From the NCBI GenBank assembly GCA_964609675.1, contig CAZSRX010000008.1:1-64000 (forward strand): 64,000 bases of DNA. The letters are read 5' to 3'. Each line of letters starts with the position of its first letter. Within the stretch, counting starts at the first letter, position 1. The translations under genes were made by a program, and so were the position numbers. Under the pieces are notes generated by a model. It was not told the origin of the DNA. It saw nothing but the letters and a program-made list of their open reading frames with translations, and made no database searches. Source of the DNA: CAZSRX01 sp964609675 [NCBI: uncultured Bacteroidota bacterium]. GTDB lineage: Bacteria > CLD3 > SB21. Shown here in pieces: positions 1 through 8,751 of the stretch.

Positions 1-58
1 AATAAATTCAAGAACTTAAAGCAAATTTTTTAAAAGGTGCGGAAAACAGGAAAAAATT

Positions 59-760
59 ATGGTCGAACTGGCCTGGCAGACCGAATACCATCTCGCGTTA
101 AAAAATCACGCCACCAGCGAAATACGGAAAATCACCGGACGGTACGGTACGCTTCCCAAAGTTTGCCGGTATCTATCCAGGATCCGCGTTGAACGGATGG
201 ACGCCGGTGAAGGCTCGTTATTCAACACGCATTACGTTTTTCCGGAGTTATTCACGACGGACGAATATGACTTCATCGTGACCGCTTACCGCCGACACAG
301 GGATTCCATACCCGAACTGAAAACAAAAATTCATACGCTGGTGTACGGCAACCCACGGCAATTCCATGAAGTTTTCACCTGTCCTGAAAAATTTTTTCTC
401 ATTACCGATTCCTGGGGACAGATAAGTATCGTAACGGATTCTTCGTATGACGCGCTGACCCTACCGGCTGAGAAACGGCATGTAAATAGCATCGGTTTTT
501 TTAATGACGACGGCGTTCTTACCCTGCGAAAGGGCCGAATCCTATCCGGCGAACAGACCGGCCTGCTGGGCAAGCCGGTCAAAAAAGTTGCATTCCTTAA
601 TCCGAAAGATAATACCCTTTACACCGGCGAAATCGAAACGCTGTGGTGCGATCTGTTGTATAATAATCGCGAGACAAACATCAACGAAACGTTTATACTT
701 TCCAGTATAAATCATGCCTCCGGCCGGCGTCTGGATGAGGAATTCAAATATTCAAGATAA
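59..760 (+). CDS. Hypothetical protein, 233 aa, unknown function
   Basis: I do not recognise a family. The ATG start is preceded by a purine-rich AGGAAAAAA run that can serve as a weak ribosome-binding site. The protein has no signal peptide or membrane segment and looks like a soluble cytoplasmic protein of mixed alpha/beta composition. It is rich in Tyr, Phe and basic residues in the first third, and carries a phosphate-loop-free central part (residues about 110-200) with alternating beta-like stretches. It stands alone on the plus strand and converges with the HAD phosphatase gene only 32 bp downstream. Coding is supported by length, an uninterrupted frame and codon use like its neighbours. 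No function is assigned. Confidence 0.7.
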   Translation: MVELAWQTEYHLALKNHATSEIRKITGRYGTLPKVCRYLSRIRVERMDAGEGSLFNTHYVFPELFTTDEYDFIVTAYRRHRDSIPELKTKIHTLVYGNPRQFHEVFTCPEKFFLITDSWGQISIVTDSSYDALTLPAEKRHVNSIGFFNDDGVLTLRKGRILSGEQTGLLGKPVKKVAFLNPKDNTLYTGEIETLWCDLLYNNRETNINETFILSSINHASGRRLDEEFKYSR

Positions 761-792
761 GCAACCGATTGGATGGTTTCGGAATGCCGTTT

Positions 793-1428
793 TTAAATAA
801 AAAAACCGTTTCTAAAGAGTAATTTTTTTTCAATCAACCTAACGGATAAATCGGTGGCTGGCGTCAGGTGAATCGTCTGCCATCCCAGATCGCGGGCTGT
901 GGCGATATGGCAGTCTGTATCATCAATGAACAGGATTTCATCCGGCCTCAAAGCCAGATGACGGGACGCGGTGATAAATATCTCCGGATCGGGTTTCACC
1001 GCATGCACTTCATACGAATAAATCAGCGGATTAAAATTATTCAGGATATCAAAATGCTTTCGAATCCAGTGAATGTGCGAAGCGCAGGTATTGGAGATGA
1101 GTCCCAGCGGATAGTTTCGTAAAAGCCGTTTCATCGTTTCGATATTCGCCGTCATTGGCGTAAAAATATCGCACCACAGGGTCTCGAGTTCGTCCGGCGA
1201 TCCGCGGTAGCATAAATCTTTCTGAAGCTGTCCGATAAATTCCACCGTGGTAATCAGTCCTTTTTCATAAAGCAGGCGGTAATCGCAATGAAAAAGATGC
1301 TGCAGAATATCCGATTCAGGCATCGGGGATTTCTGCGCCATATGGCGGGCGGCAATGTTCCAGTCATAATCGACCAGCACTTTGCCGAGATCAAAAAAAA
1401 TAAAACGTATATCCGCCGGTTGGAGCAT
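793..1428 (-). CDS. HAD-superfamily phosphatase (YihX/epoxide-hydrolase N-terminal type)
   Basis: A 211-aa haloacid dehalogenase-like hydrolase, probably a small-molecule phosphatase in the cytoplasm. Motif I is FFDLGKVL (about residues 11-18), with Asp nucleophile and the DxG form seen in the YihX-like HAD-IA branch. An SNT motif II lies near residue 112, a Lys in VKPDPEIF near 145, and the acidic motif IV FIDDTDCHI near 167. A helical cap lies between motifs I and II. The gene follows the PLP-dependent dehydratase gene by 11 nt on the same strand, so the two are likely co-transcribed. Substrate cannot be told from sequence; this branch includes sugar-phosphate and FMN phosphatases. Confidence 0.87.
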   Translation of the reverse strand: MLQPADIRFIFFDLGKVLVDYDWNIAARHMAQKSPMPESDILQHLFHCDYRLLYEKGLITTVEFIGQLQKDLCYRGSPDELETLWCDIFTPMTANIETMKRLLRNYPLGLISNTCASHIHWIRKHFDILNNFNPLIYSYEVHAVKPDPEIFITASRHLALRPDEILFIDDTDCHIATARDLGWQTIHLTPATDLSVRLIEKKLLFRNGFFI

Positions 1429-1439
1429 GGGACGAGGCG

Positions 1440-2408
1440 CTAACTCACGACTGCCGATTGCTGGAGATGATCGAAGAACGGCTGCAGGTCGATATTGCCG
1501 CCGCTGAGAACGACGGCGATTTTTTTATGGCGCAGGTTTTTCTGGTTTTTCAGCACGGCCGCGAAGGGCACGGCGCCGGTGGGTTCGACGACGATTTTCA
1601 AACGCGCATACAGCAGCCGCATGGCGTCAACGACTTCCGTGTCGCTGACCAGCAGCATATCGTCAACCAAGGCGCGAATGACCTCAAAAGTTTTATCTCC
1701 GGCGGCGACGGTACGCATGCCATCGGCCAGGGTTTTCGGCGGCCGGATGCGGACGATCGTACCGCTATGGAACGACTGGTACACATCATTTGCGGATTCA
1801 GTTTCGACGCCGATAACGCGGATGTTCGGAAAATGATGTTTCAGGGAAACGGCATTTCCGGAAATCAGCCCGCCGCCGCCGACCGGGAAGAACGCGTAAT
1901 CAAGTTCGGCAACGTCCTTCGCGATTTCGATACCGATTGTCCCCTGCCCGGCCATGATGTATTCGTCATTAAACGGCGGTATCACCGCGCGGCCTTCGGA
2001 TGCGGCGATCTGGCGGCCGATGGCTTCACGGTCTTCTTTCTCGAAATCATAAAAAACGATTTCCCCACCGTACGCCCGCGTGCCGTCCACCTTGATTTTC
2101 GGCGCGATATCAGGCATGACAATCTTCGCGTGCGTACCGAGCAGGCAGGCCGCCAGCGCCACGCCCTGCGCATGATTACCGGAAGAAAAGGCCACCACGC
2201 CCCGGCGAAGCTGTTCGGCATCCAGCGAGGCTATTTTATTATAGGCCCCGCGGATTTTAAAAGCCCCGCCGCGCTGAAAATTCTCACACTTAAAAAATAA
2301 TGTATTTTCAGCAATCGTGTTAAGCTGCCGCGATGTCAGCACCGGTGTGTGATGCACCACGCCGGATACGCGGCGGTAAGCCTCGCGAATATCATCATAC
2401 GTGATCAT
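1440..2408 (-). CDS. Threonine ammonia-lyase / serine racemase-like PLP enzyme
   Basis: A 322-aa fold-type II pyridoxal-phosphate enzyme. The Schiff-base lysine is K51 in AFKIRGA. Also visible are SGNHAQG (about 76-82), which holds the cofactor and substrate carboxylate, and the glycine loop GGGGLISG (about 178-185), which binds the PLP phosphate. It likely deaminates threonine to 2-oxobutyrate, or dehydrates or racemises serine. There is no C-terminal ACT regulatory domain, so it resembles the catabolic TdcB or serine racemase type rather than isoleucine-feedback-regulated IlvA. Its start overlaps the end of the chemoreceptor gene by 14 nt, implying translational coupling. Exact substrate is uncertain. 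Confidence 0.88.
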   Translation of the reverse strand: MITYDDIREAYRRVSGVVHHTPVLTSRQLNTIAENTLFFKCENFQRGGAFKIRGAYNKIASLDAEQLRRGVVAFSSGNHAQGVALAACLLGTHAKIVMPDIAPKIKVDGTRAYGGEIVFYDFEKEDREAIGRQIAASEGRAVIPPFNDEYIMAGQGTIGIEIAKDVAELDYAFFPVGGGGLISGNAVSLKHHFPNIRVIGVETESANDVYQSFHSGTIVRIRPPKTLADGMRTVAAGDKTFEVIRALVDDMLLVSDTEVVDAMRLLYARLKIVVEPTGAVPFAAVLKNQKNLRHKKIAVVLSGGNIDLQPFFDHLQQSAVVS

Positions 2409-3969
2409 CGTCCTGTATCCGTGTTTCTTGCGATTCGTCTTCCCTGTAGCCCTTGGCGCTGTTGATCGTCCGTTTCAGTTCGTCGGTCAGCGCGTCCACC
2501 GACTGCATCGTGGCGCGCAAATCCTCCGTCCCAAGAACGATTTGCTGCATAACCGCATTGATGCTGCTCAGCGCTTCCGTCATCTGGTCAATGCCGATCG
2601 TCTGCTGCTTACTGTCGATAAGTATTTCTTGCGCGCAGGTTTCGTTTTCATTCAGCATATCCATGGATTTTTCCATCATTTCACCGGCGGCACGTATATC
2701 CCCAAAATTGGCTTCGGTGGCCTGATAGCCGTTTTTGATGGCCGCCTGCGAGGCTTCCGCAGACTGGCGGACTTCTTTAATCAGTTTGCTGATCTCCTGG
2801 GCGGCGCCCTGGCTTCTCTCCGCTAATGCCTGCACTTCATGAGCTACAATAGTCAGCCCCTTGCCTGCAGCGCCGGCCTTGGTCGCTTCGATGCTGGCAT
2901 TCAGCGCGAGAATATTCGTTTTCTTGGATATATCCCTGACAGACGCGGCGATCAGGTCAATCTGCTTGGTGTTTTCGTTCAGGTAGGTTATATGGTCCAG
3001 CGTTTCTTTAATGCCGGCCTGTATGGCTTCCATAGCCGTAATCGCCGTATCCAGTCCGGCCTTGGATTTACCGGTAATCGTCCGGCTTTGTCCGGCGTAG
3101 GCCGATACCTGTTCCGCTTTTTGCGTGGTCTGCTGGGAAGTCACCGCAATCTGCTGGGCCGTGGTGGTCGTCTGATTCAGGGCAACCGACTGTTCCTGCA
3201 TTGCCGTTGACTGCTTCTCAACAACCTCATTGAGCTTCTGCATCACAATCGATAATTGCTCGACGACCCGCGACAGCATTTCGGAACGGCTACGGTAAAC
3301 CTTCAGCAGTTGCTGTCGGGTTTTGTGCAGACTGGTTTGCGAAAGCCGGAAAGCCTTTGTTTTTCCCTGATAGAGCATCAGCAAAACCGCCACCACCATA
3401 GCGAGCGCGCAGGATACCAACACTAAAATAGTCAGTTGATTCCAGTAATCCGACAACTTTATGGATAAATCGGCAGAACGCGCCCGCAGAGACCGGACAA
3501 ACTGCTTGGCCGATTCGATGGTACCCGCAATTCCTGACCGCCATGTCTGTAGGTCGTTGCCCGGCACCGGCGCATACCCGTTAATTTCCCAATGTGCGGT
3601 ATACGCCTGATGAACCGCGGTGGTTATGGAATCGGCCTGCGCGCAGAATGTGCGTCCGGCAGAAGACAATCCCGGAAGTTTTTCTATAGACCGTATCGCC
3701 TGATCGGCAGCCGACCTGACGTCTTCCCAGCGACGGCGAAGCGTATCCGGTTCCTCTATTTCCAGGGAAGCCACCAGTTCCCGTTCCATATCCCGCAAGG
3801 ATTGTTCGACCGCCGTGGTTCGCCCTATCAGCGCCACATTCGATGCTATCTCATCCTGCATGGAATTAACGGTCAGGATAAGCCTCAGACTCCACGCAAC
3901 AAATACCATGGCCAGAAGGAAAAATAGCGCCGACCAATTGAATAAAAATTTTTTTACTGGAAGCTTCAT
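2395..3969 (-). CDS. Methyl-accepting chemotaxis protein without a HAMP domain
   Basis: A 524-aa transmembrane chemoreceptor. TM1 spans about residues 9-30. A periplasmic helical sensor follows (about 31-175, CHASE3/four-helix-bundle-like). TM2 is about 180-200, then a long coiled-coil signalling domain carries the conserved hairpin tip TNILALNASIEATKAG and EVQALAERS. Between TM2 and the signalling helices I see no recognisable HAMP domain (no Pro-containing first helix with the usual connector). Glu/Gln-rich stretches may be methylation sites. The protein lacks an NWETF-type CheR tether. No che genes are in the window, so it probably feeds a pathway encoded elsewhere. It lies between pnuC (21 bp) and the overlapping dehydratase gene. 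Confidence 0.93.
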   Translation of the reverse strand: MKLPVKKFLFNWSALFFLLAMVFVAWSLRLILTVNSMQDEIASNVALIGRTTAVEQSLRDMERELVASLEIEEPDTLRRRWEDVRSAADQAIRSIEKLPGLSSAGRTFCAQADSITTAVHQAYTAHWEINGYAPVPGNDLQTWRSGIAGTIESAKQFVRSLRARSADLSIKLSDYWNQLTILVLVSCALAMVVAVLLMLYQGKTKAFRLSQTSLHKTRQQLLKVYRSRSEMLSRVVEQLSIVMQKLNEVVEKQSTAMQEQSVALNQTTTTAQQIAVTSQQTTQKAEQVSAYAGQSRTITGKSKAGLDTAITAMEAIQAGIKETLDHITYLNENTKQIDLIAASVRDISKKTNILALNASIEATKAGAAGKGLTIVAHEVQALAERSQGAAQEISKLIKEVRQSAEASQAAIKNGYQATEANFGDIRAAGEMMEKSMDMLNENETCAQEILIDSKQQTIGIDQMTEALSSINAVMQQIVLGTEDLRATMQSVDALTDELKRTINSAKGYREDESQETRIQDDDHV

Positions 3970-3990
3970 AGATTTTTTCCAGACGGTTTA

Positions 3991-4578
3991 TTACGGTTGA
4001 TGTTGCATGAGGGACTTGCGCCAGGCAAAAAGGCCCGACGTCGCCAAAATCAGAAAAATCGCGTATAAAACCAGTGTTAAATATAAATCTTTATAATAAT
4101 ACATGCCAATATAAATAATATCGACCAGAATCCATAGAACCCAACTTTCCAGCTTCTTACGCGCCATCAGCCACTGGGCAATCAGACTGATGACGGTCGT
4201 CAGCGCATCCCAGTAAGGAAGGGCAGCCGGCTGTAAATCCGGCCAGATCCAAGGGATATGGCTCAGGAACATTCCTAATCCTATCGTCCCGCCAAATCCG
4301 ATCACCAAAAGGATAGACGCCTCCAGCCAGCCGGTACGAGTAACCGTTAATTTTCCGTGTTCCTTTCCGCCGTGCAGCCATTCGTACCATCCGTAAATGG
4401 AAATGATGATATAAATGACCTGCAATCCCATATCGGCGTACAGGCGGGCTTCATAAAATACGAGGATATAAAAAAAAGCGTTGATCAGCGCTACCGGCCA
4501 GTTCCAGATGTTCTCTCGGACAACCAGATAGACACAGATGACGCCCGATAGGAAACCGATAATTTCGTATACATTCAT
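3991..4578 (-). CDS. pnuC: Nicotinamide riboside transporter PnuC
   Basis: A 195-aa integral inner-membrane protein of about seven transmembrane segments, the usual PnuC size. It imports nicotinamide riboside (or a related vitamin precursor, as in PnuT/PnuX relatives) by facilitated diffusion driven by intracellular phosphorylation. Family signatures are visible: a WNWP motif near residue 26 in the first repeat, the IYGWYEW motif near residues 61-67, and a second WVLWILVD segment in the C-terminal half. No NadR kinase gene is nearby, so the kinase that traps the substrate must be elsewhere. No riboswitch is visible upstream; the gene sits inside a minus-strand run. Confidence 0.92.
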   Translation of the reverse strand: MNVYEIIGFLSGVICVYLVVRENIWNWPVALINAFFYILVFYEARLYADMGLQVIYIIISIYGWYEWLHGGKEHGKLTVTRTGWLEASILLVIGFGGTIGLGMFLSHIPWIWPDLQPAALPYWDALTTVISLIAQWLMARKKLESWVLWILVDIIYIGMYYYKDLYLTLVLYAIFLILATSGLFAWRKSLMQHQP

Positions 4579-4622
4579 GAGTCGGGCCGGGTTTCTTTAT
4601 CGGACATTGCAGAGCGTCCCGT

Positions 4623-5066
4623 TTAAAATTTCAGTTTTACGTCGATGGTGCCGTTATCCACGCTCCAGCAGGATTTATCCGAGTACTCGGTTTCATCAGC
4701 CTCAATATCGTCGCCATCGATTACAATGATCGTATCTTGTCCCCGCAGGTACTTCGCGACGACGGAATAATATTCATCAATAGGAAGACGATACGGATTA
4801 TGGGACGACGGAAGCGTATCCCGAAGGATCAGGTCGTTATTTTCAAAATCGCCGCGGTATATTTCAATGGGTACATGGGGATTTTGGGCGTTCAGCGTAT
4901 AGCGCACACTCAAATAACCTTCGGTGGGCGGAACTTCGATACAGTCCGGTGGCGCGGGTTCCAGATCATTTTCGTCAAGCAGTTCCTGGCAACCTGCCCA
5001 CGCGATGCCCAGCAGTGTCAGCAGAGCCACGAATACGGCAAATCCAGTGCGTGATGTAAATATCAT
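4623..5066 (-). CDS. Small putative lipoprotein, unknown function
   Basis: A 147-aa exported protein. The N-terminus has a hydrophobic signal segment (about 8-24) ending in AWAGCQ, a plausible but imperfect lipobox because Trp occupies the -3 position. The mature part is acidic, proline-rich at its start and predicted beta-rich, with one Cys pair (C42 and a later Cys in DKSCW) that could form a disulfide. Its ATG overlaps the stop of the upstream barrel gene as ATGA, with a GGAGGG ribosome-binding site inside that gene, so the two are translationally coupled and may act together at the outer membrane. I do not recognise a family. Confidence 0.75.
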   Translation of the reverse strand: MIFTSRTGFAVFVALLTLLGIAWAGCQELLDENDLEPAPPDCIEVPPTEGYLSVRYTLNAQNPHVPIEIYRGDFENNDLILRDTLPSSHNPYRLPIDEYYSVVAKYLRGQDTIIVIDGDDIEADETEYSDKSCWSVDNGTIDVKLKF

Positions 5067-5635
5067 AGCTGCCCTCCTATCGCAAAATAAATCCGGTGGC
5101 CGTCAACGGTTTTCATATCGGTGTACAGATAGCCCGCGCGCATATAGACAAAAGGCGTGAATTTATACGCGATACCGCCTTTGATAATCGGCGTGAGCCC
5201 GTCTTTTTTAACGATTTGGTGACCTTCGTAAACCCCTTCGCCGGTGCCGCGGTAATCCACAACCGATAAACCCAGCGCGCCGCCCACAAAGACATCCAGG
5301 CGGTTGTTTACCCAGAACTTTTTCTCAAGACCGACCGCAAAGGTATGCCGGTATTCTTTGAGCTGAAAATAATAATGCGGCGCGGATTTCAGCAGGATGC
5401 TTTTGCCGAACGGACGGAAATAGGCCGAAACGGTAACGCCGATCATCTGGCCGGGATGCACGGTGTACCGGTAGGTGGCGCCAAGCGCGACATCATTGTT
5501 GAAAAACGGCGTTTCGAACATCGCCATGTGCGGATGTCTTTTTTCATAACCGGGCGCGCCGTCCCGGTCCAACTGGGCCCAGAGGCAGTCGGACACAGCC
5601 GTTATGATGAAAATCAGCAGTAAAATCCATCGCAT
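5063..5635 (-). CDS. Small outer-membrane beta-barrel-like protein
   Basis: A 190-aa secreted protein. I start it at the ATG at 5635, which has AAAGGAAC upstream and gives a clean signal peptide (hydrophobic core about 4-15, cleavage near CLWAQ). A longer reading frame extends upstream but its N-terminus is charged and would bury the signal. The mature part alternates short amphipathic strands rich in Tyr, Phe and Gly and ends in a strand with IYFAIGGQL, like small OmpA/OmpW-type eight-stranded barrels. It is coupled to the lipoprotein gene downstream. Role is unknown; a structural or pore function in the outer membrane is inferred only. Confidence 0.72.
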   Translation of the reverse strand: MRWILLLIFIITAVSDCLWAQLDRDGAPGYEKRHPHMAMFETPFFNNDVALGATYRYTVHPGQMIGVTVSAYFRPFGKSILLKSAPHYYFQLKEYRHTFAVGLEKKFWVNNRLDVFVGGALGLSVVDYRGTGEGVYEGHQIVKKDGLTPIIKGGIAYKFTPFVYMRAGYLYTDMKTVDGHRIYFAIGGQL

Positions 5636-5713
5636 GATACAGTTCCTTTTTTCAATTTTTATTAAATTTAAAAAAAAATCTTCGGCCATCAACCATAAAT
5701 TGCTCCGGGCGAA

Positions 5714-6946
5714 TTATTTTTTTCTGGTGGGTCCTGGTACCATATCCGCCCAGCCGTCGTAAAATTCAGCCGTAACCGTTATCTTATCGTCCAGTTTCTC
5801 CAGCGCCGGAATGACGCGGTGATTCTGTCTTAATATCACGAATCCGCGTTTGAGCGTGTTCTGCGGATTTAAAATCTCCAGCCGTTTACGGAGATGCTCC
5901 AGTTGCTGCCCGCGGAGCTGGCTTCGGAACGCGTGGCTCTGGATCAATCGCCGTTCCAGTTCGTCGGTCTGCTGGCGGAGGCGGGCGATCATCATTTCAG
6001 GTTGACGGAAGGCATAATGCCGGGCGAGTTTGTCCAACGCGTGGCGCGCGTTGCGGAGGCCGTTGCCAAGACCGTGTTCCATGGTAAACTGCAGATTTTG
6101 CAGGTACTGAAGCAGTTCCTGCCGGTCGGGCACGGCCAGTTCGGCCGCCGCCGACGGCGTTGCCGCCCGGACATCGGCGACAAAATCGGCGATCGTAAAA
6201 TCAATCTCATGCCCGACGGCGCTGATGACGGGTATCGAACAGGCATCGATCGCGCGCGCGACCCGTTCGTCGTTGAACGCCCATAAGTCTTCCAGAGATC
6301 CGCCGCCCCGGCCCACAATCAGGACATCCACGTTGCGGTACGTTTCGAAATCGCGAATCGCCGCTACAATTTCTTCCTCGGCGCCTTCGCCCTGCACCTT
6401 GACCGGCGCCAGAATAATGGTCACACCCGGCATCCGCCGGCGAAGGACGCTGACGATATCGCGAATGGCCGCGCCGGTCGGCGAAGTAACGACGCCGACC
6501 CGCTCAGGATAAGGCGGCAGAGGTTTTTTCCGGCGTTCGTCAAAAAGGCCTTCTTCATATAACTTCTTTTTGAGCTTTTCCAGGGCCTGTTGCAGGGCGC
6601 CCAGTCCTTCCGGCTGGAGACTCTGCACCGTTATCTGATAGTTGCCGCCTTTTTCATACACCGCGATGCGTCCCTGCACCAGCACCGACGCGCCATCCTG
6701 CGGCTGATACGAAAGGCCGGCCGCTGTGGAACGCCAGATCACACAGCGAATCTGCGCCGCTTCATCTTTTAAAGTAAAATAGATATGGCCGGAGGTATGC
6801 CGCGTCAGGTTGGATATTTCGCCGCGGACCAAAATAGCCGGAAAACCGTCTTCCAGCAGACCGCGTATCCGCCGCGTGATTTCGGCGACAGTATAAATTT
6901 TCATGCCGGCAGTGTCCTCGGATCCGGCCGTATTCAACAGCGGCAT
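5714..6946 (-). CDS. xseA: Exodeoxyribonuclease VII large subunit
   Basis: XseA, 410 aa, the catalytic subunit of exonuclease VII, which degrades single-stranded DNA from both ends into oligonucleotides during repair. An N-terminal OB-fold spans about residues 16-115. The nuclease domain follows with GVVTSPTGAAIRDI (151-164), GRGGGSLEDLW (212-222) and AVGHEIDFTIADFVAD (243-258), then a long coiled-coil arm and the C-terminal GFVILRQ segment. Both the first ATG and a second one 14 codons later have a purine-rich site upstream; I keep the first. The small subunit gene xseB, often adjacent, is absent here. Neighbours are envelope genes spaced 6 and 78 bp away. Confidence 0.96.
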   Translation of the reverse strand: MPLLNTAGSEDTAGMKIYTVAEITRRIRGLLEDGFPAILVRGEISNLTRHTSGHIYFTLKDEAAQIRCVIWRSTAAGLSYQPQDGASVLVQGRIAVYEKGGNYQITVQSLQPEGLGALQQALEKLKKKLYEEGLFDERRKKPLPPYPERVGVVTSPTGAAIRDIVSVLRRRMPGVTIILAPVKVQGEGAEEEIVAAIRDFETYRNVDVLIVGRGGGSLEDLWAFNDERVARAIDACSIPVISAVGHEIDFTIADFVADVRAATPSAAAELAVPDRQELLQYLQNLQFTMEHGLGNGLRNARHALDKLARHYAFRQPEMMIARLRQQTDELERRLIQSHAFRSQLRGQQLEHLRKRLEILNPQNTLKRGFVILRQNHRVIPALEKLDDKITVTAEFYDGWADMVPGPTRKK

Positions 6947-6951
6947 GGGAA

Positions 6952-7590
6952 TTACCTTTTAAGCGCAAAGCCAATTGCCGCGCCTCCATTTAGGTATAAG
7001 CCGTTGATATCCGACCGGGACGAACTGCTGAGCGGCGATCCCATAATACCCGCTCCCAGATGAATATCCACAAAAGCGGCGGATGATATAAACCGCTTAA
7101 AACCGGCATGCCCGAAAGCGGCAAAAGTTTTGAGCGGCTTTTTTTCCCTTAAAAATATATGGCCGGAAATACCGAGCCCCCAGTAATAACGGCTTAACTT
7201 GACATCCTTGTAATTATTGATAATCCCCGCGATACCGGCTCCATGCACCCATTCCCAGCGGCCGGTAACTGAAGTATTAGAAAAGAATTTTTCATAACGG
7301 GTACTGTAACCGGCTATAACGGACAAACTGCTGCGGGTCAGAGCGCCATCCCGGTTGCGCAGATTGAACTCCACGCCGGGGCCCGTGACCTGATTGACGC
7401 CGGAAGTTACAAAAAGATGGTAATTCGGTTTTTCCGGAGCGGATTTTCGCCTCAGCGGTTTTCGGGTTTGCGCCTCCACGGCAGAGCCGGTTATTATCGC
7501 GGCCAACAGGAGCCAAAAAAGAATCGAAAATAAAAAATTACACCGGCCATATCCGATGATTGGTTTCAGATGGGCATTATTTCTTTTCAT
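6952..7590 (-). CDS. Putative exported outer-membrane protein, unknown
   Basis: A 212-aa protein with a long hydrophobic N-terminal segment (about residues 18-38) ending near VEAQ, consistent with a signal peptide. The mature part begins with a basic linker and continues with alternating strands rich in Gly, Tyr and Phe, ending in AAIGFALKR, which suggests a small beta-barrel or surface protein. The start overlaps the end of the upstream LolA-like gene by 14 nt, and xseA starts 6 nt after its stop. The three genes are therefore probably one transcript. I do not recognise a named family. Confidence 0.72.
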   Translation of the reverse strand: MKRNNAHLKPIIGYGRCNFLFSILFWLLLAAIITGSAVEAQTRKPLRRKSAPEKPNYHLFVTSGVNQVTGPGVEFNLRNRDGALTRSSLSVIAGYSTRYEKFFSNTSVTGRWEWVHGAGIAGIINNYKDVKLSRYYWGLGISGHIFLREKKPLKTFAAFGHAGFKRFISSAAFVDIHLGAGIMGSPLSSSSRSDINGLYLNGGAAIGFALKR

Positions 7591-8269
7591 ATTTTTTCAG
7601 GGTATAACCCTTCGGTAATTCCTGTTTGAAAATATCGTCCTTGATTTTCGGGTTAATCTTAATATTGTTGAACTCCCAGATGGTTATATCGCCGTCAATT
7701 TCGTATAATTCAGCGCCGTAGGGCAACCATAGGTCGTCGCGAATGTAGATGATGATTTTCTCCAATTTGTCATAGAGCTTACTGGTTTTGGCCGGCACCA
7801 GGTGCATCTTATAGGAACCGAATTTGCCGGAAACTTGCCGCGCCTCCACCCGGATGTCAAAGAGCGCTTCCAACGCCTCCTCCTTATCGCTGAATCCCAT
7901 CAGGTACTGAGAGAAATCCACTTCTTTATCCGTGGTCACGGTTACTGTTTTATTTTTTTTATTAATAATCCAGATTTCCTTGGGCGTTACGATATATTTG
8001 TTTTCGTCATCCCGGCTGGGAGCAATCACATACATCCCCGGTTTTTTATAATAAAAATCCGATTTTGTAGTAACGGCCTTTTCCATGAATGAGGAGATTT
8101 TTCTCTGTTTCATTTTCGCGGTGAGGGACTGGATCTTTTCATTGCTGGCGCGGACGTTTGCCATAACCAGTTTTTTTTCCTCATCGCCGTCTCCGGAACG
8201 TACCGGTGCGGCCGCGCACAGCCAGAGGGCGTATCCGATCGCAGAAATCCAAATGATAAACTGTTTCAT
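7577..8269 (-). CDS. LolA-like outer-membrane lipoprotein carrier family protein
   Basis: A 230-aa periplasmic protein. A signal peptide (about 1-20) is followed by a LolA/LolB-type half-barrel. Features visible are an N-terminal helix with IQSLTAKMKQRK, the strand pattern SDFYYKKPGMYVIAP (residues about 70-84, matching the 'F..KKPGK.R' region of LolA), and the core WIINKKNKTVTV. LolA shuttles lipoproteins from LolCDE to the outer membrane. This protein may instead be a relative of the broader DUF4292/LolA-like group, so chaperone function is inferred from fold. It is the first gene of the minus-strand run, 14 nt overlapping the next gene. Confidence 0.75.
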   Translation of the reverse strand: MKQFIIWISAIGYALWLCAAAPVRSGDGDEEKKLVMANVRASNEKIQSLTAKMKQRKISSFMEKAVTTKSDFYYKKPGMYVIAPSRDDENKYIVTPKEIWIINKKNKTVTVTTDKEVDFSQYLMGFSDKEEALEALFDIRVEARQVSGKFGSYKMHLVPAKTSKLYDKLEKIIIYIRDDLWLPYGAELYEIDGDITIWEFNNIKINPKIKDDIFKQELPKGYTLKKYEKK

Positions 8270-8401
8270 AAAATCATTTCAGTTGTTCGGTTGTATGTCT
8301 TATGGCATAAATACCCCGTGTGAAGATCAAGGTAAATGCCGTTTTCGTGGCCAATGTATATAAATGGGGGCTATTTCGCAATGAATTTATAGCGGAAGAA
8401 A

Positions 8402-8433
8402 TAAAAAAGCCTTCCCTGTCAGGGGAAGGCTTT
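8402..8433 (-). terminator. Rho-independent terminator of hup
   Basis: An 11-bp perfect stem (8406-8416 pairing with 8423-8433, AAAGCCTTCCC against GGGAAGGCTTT) with a 6-nt loop. Read on the minus strand it is followed by a T-rich tail (TTTTTATTTC). It lies about 40 bp after the hup stop codon. Confidence 0.88.
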
Positions 8434-8472
8434 CCCGTTTCTCTTCACCTATTACGAAGCGAGAACCGGACA

Positions 8473-8751
8473 TTAGCCTTTCTTAACGGCATCTTTCAGC
8501 GCTTTGCCGGCCTTGAACTTCGGCACTTTGGCCGCGGCAATTTTCAGCACGGCGCCGGTCTGGGGATTACGGCCGGTGCGGGCTTTGCGCTTGGTTACGC
8601 CGAACGTTCCGAATCCGACTAAGGTGACGGCCTTGCCTTTTTTCAGGGAAAGCGTAACGCTTTCGATGAAAGTAGCTAAAGCTTTTTCAGCTTTGGTTTT
8701 GGGGATTTCGGCGTCCTTAGCCATTTTCGCAACGAGATCAGCTTTCGTCAT
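8473..8751 (-). CDS. hup: DNA-binding protein HU
   Basis: A 92-aa nucleoid protein that bends and compacts DNA as a dimer. It shows the HU/IHF pattern: N-terminal helices ([16 protein letters not shown]), the central [17 protein letters not shown] strand-turn, and the DNA-inserting arm tip GRNPQTG around residues 61-67. I chose the ATG at 8751 because it has a strong AAGGAG site 6 nt upstream and matches the family N-terminus; an in-frame upstream ATG would add 15 untypical residues. HU rather than IHF is preferred because the protein is HU-length and forms a stand-alone unit with its own promoter and terminator. Confidence 0.96.
   Translation of the reverse strand: MTKADLVAKMAKDAEIPKTKAEKALATFIESVTLSLKKGKAVTLVGFGTFGVTKRKARTGRNPQTGAVLKIAAAKVPKFKAGKALKDAVKKG

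Noticed and set aside
1458-2300. 280-codon open frame on the plus strand
   Set aside because: Antisense to the PLP enzyme, which has intact cofactor motifs.
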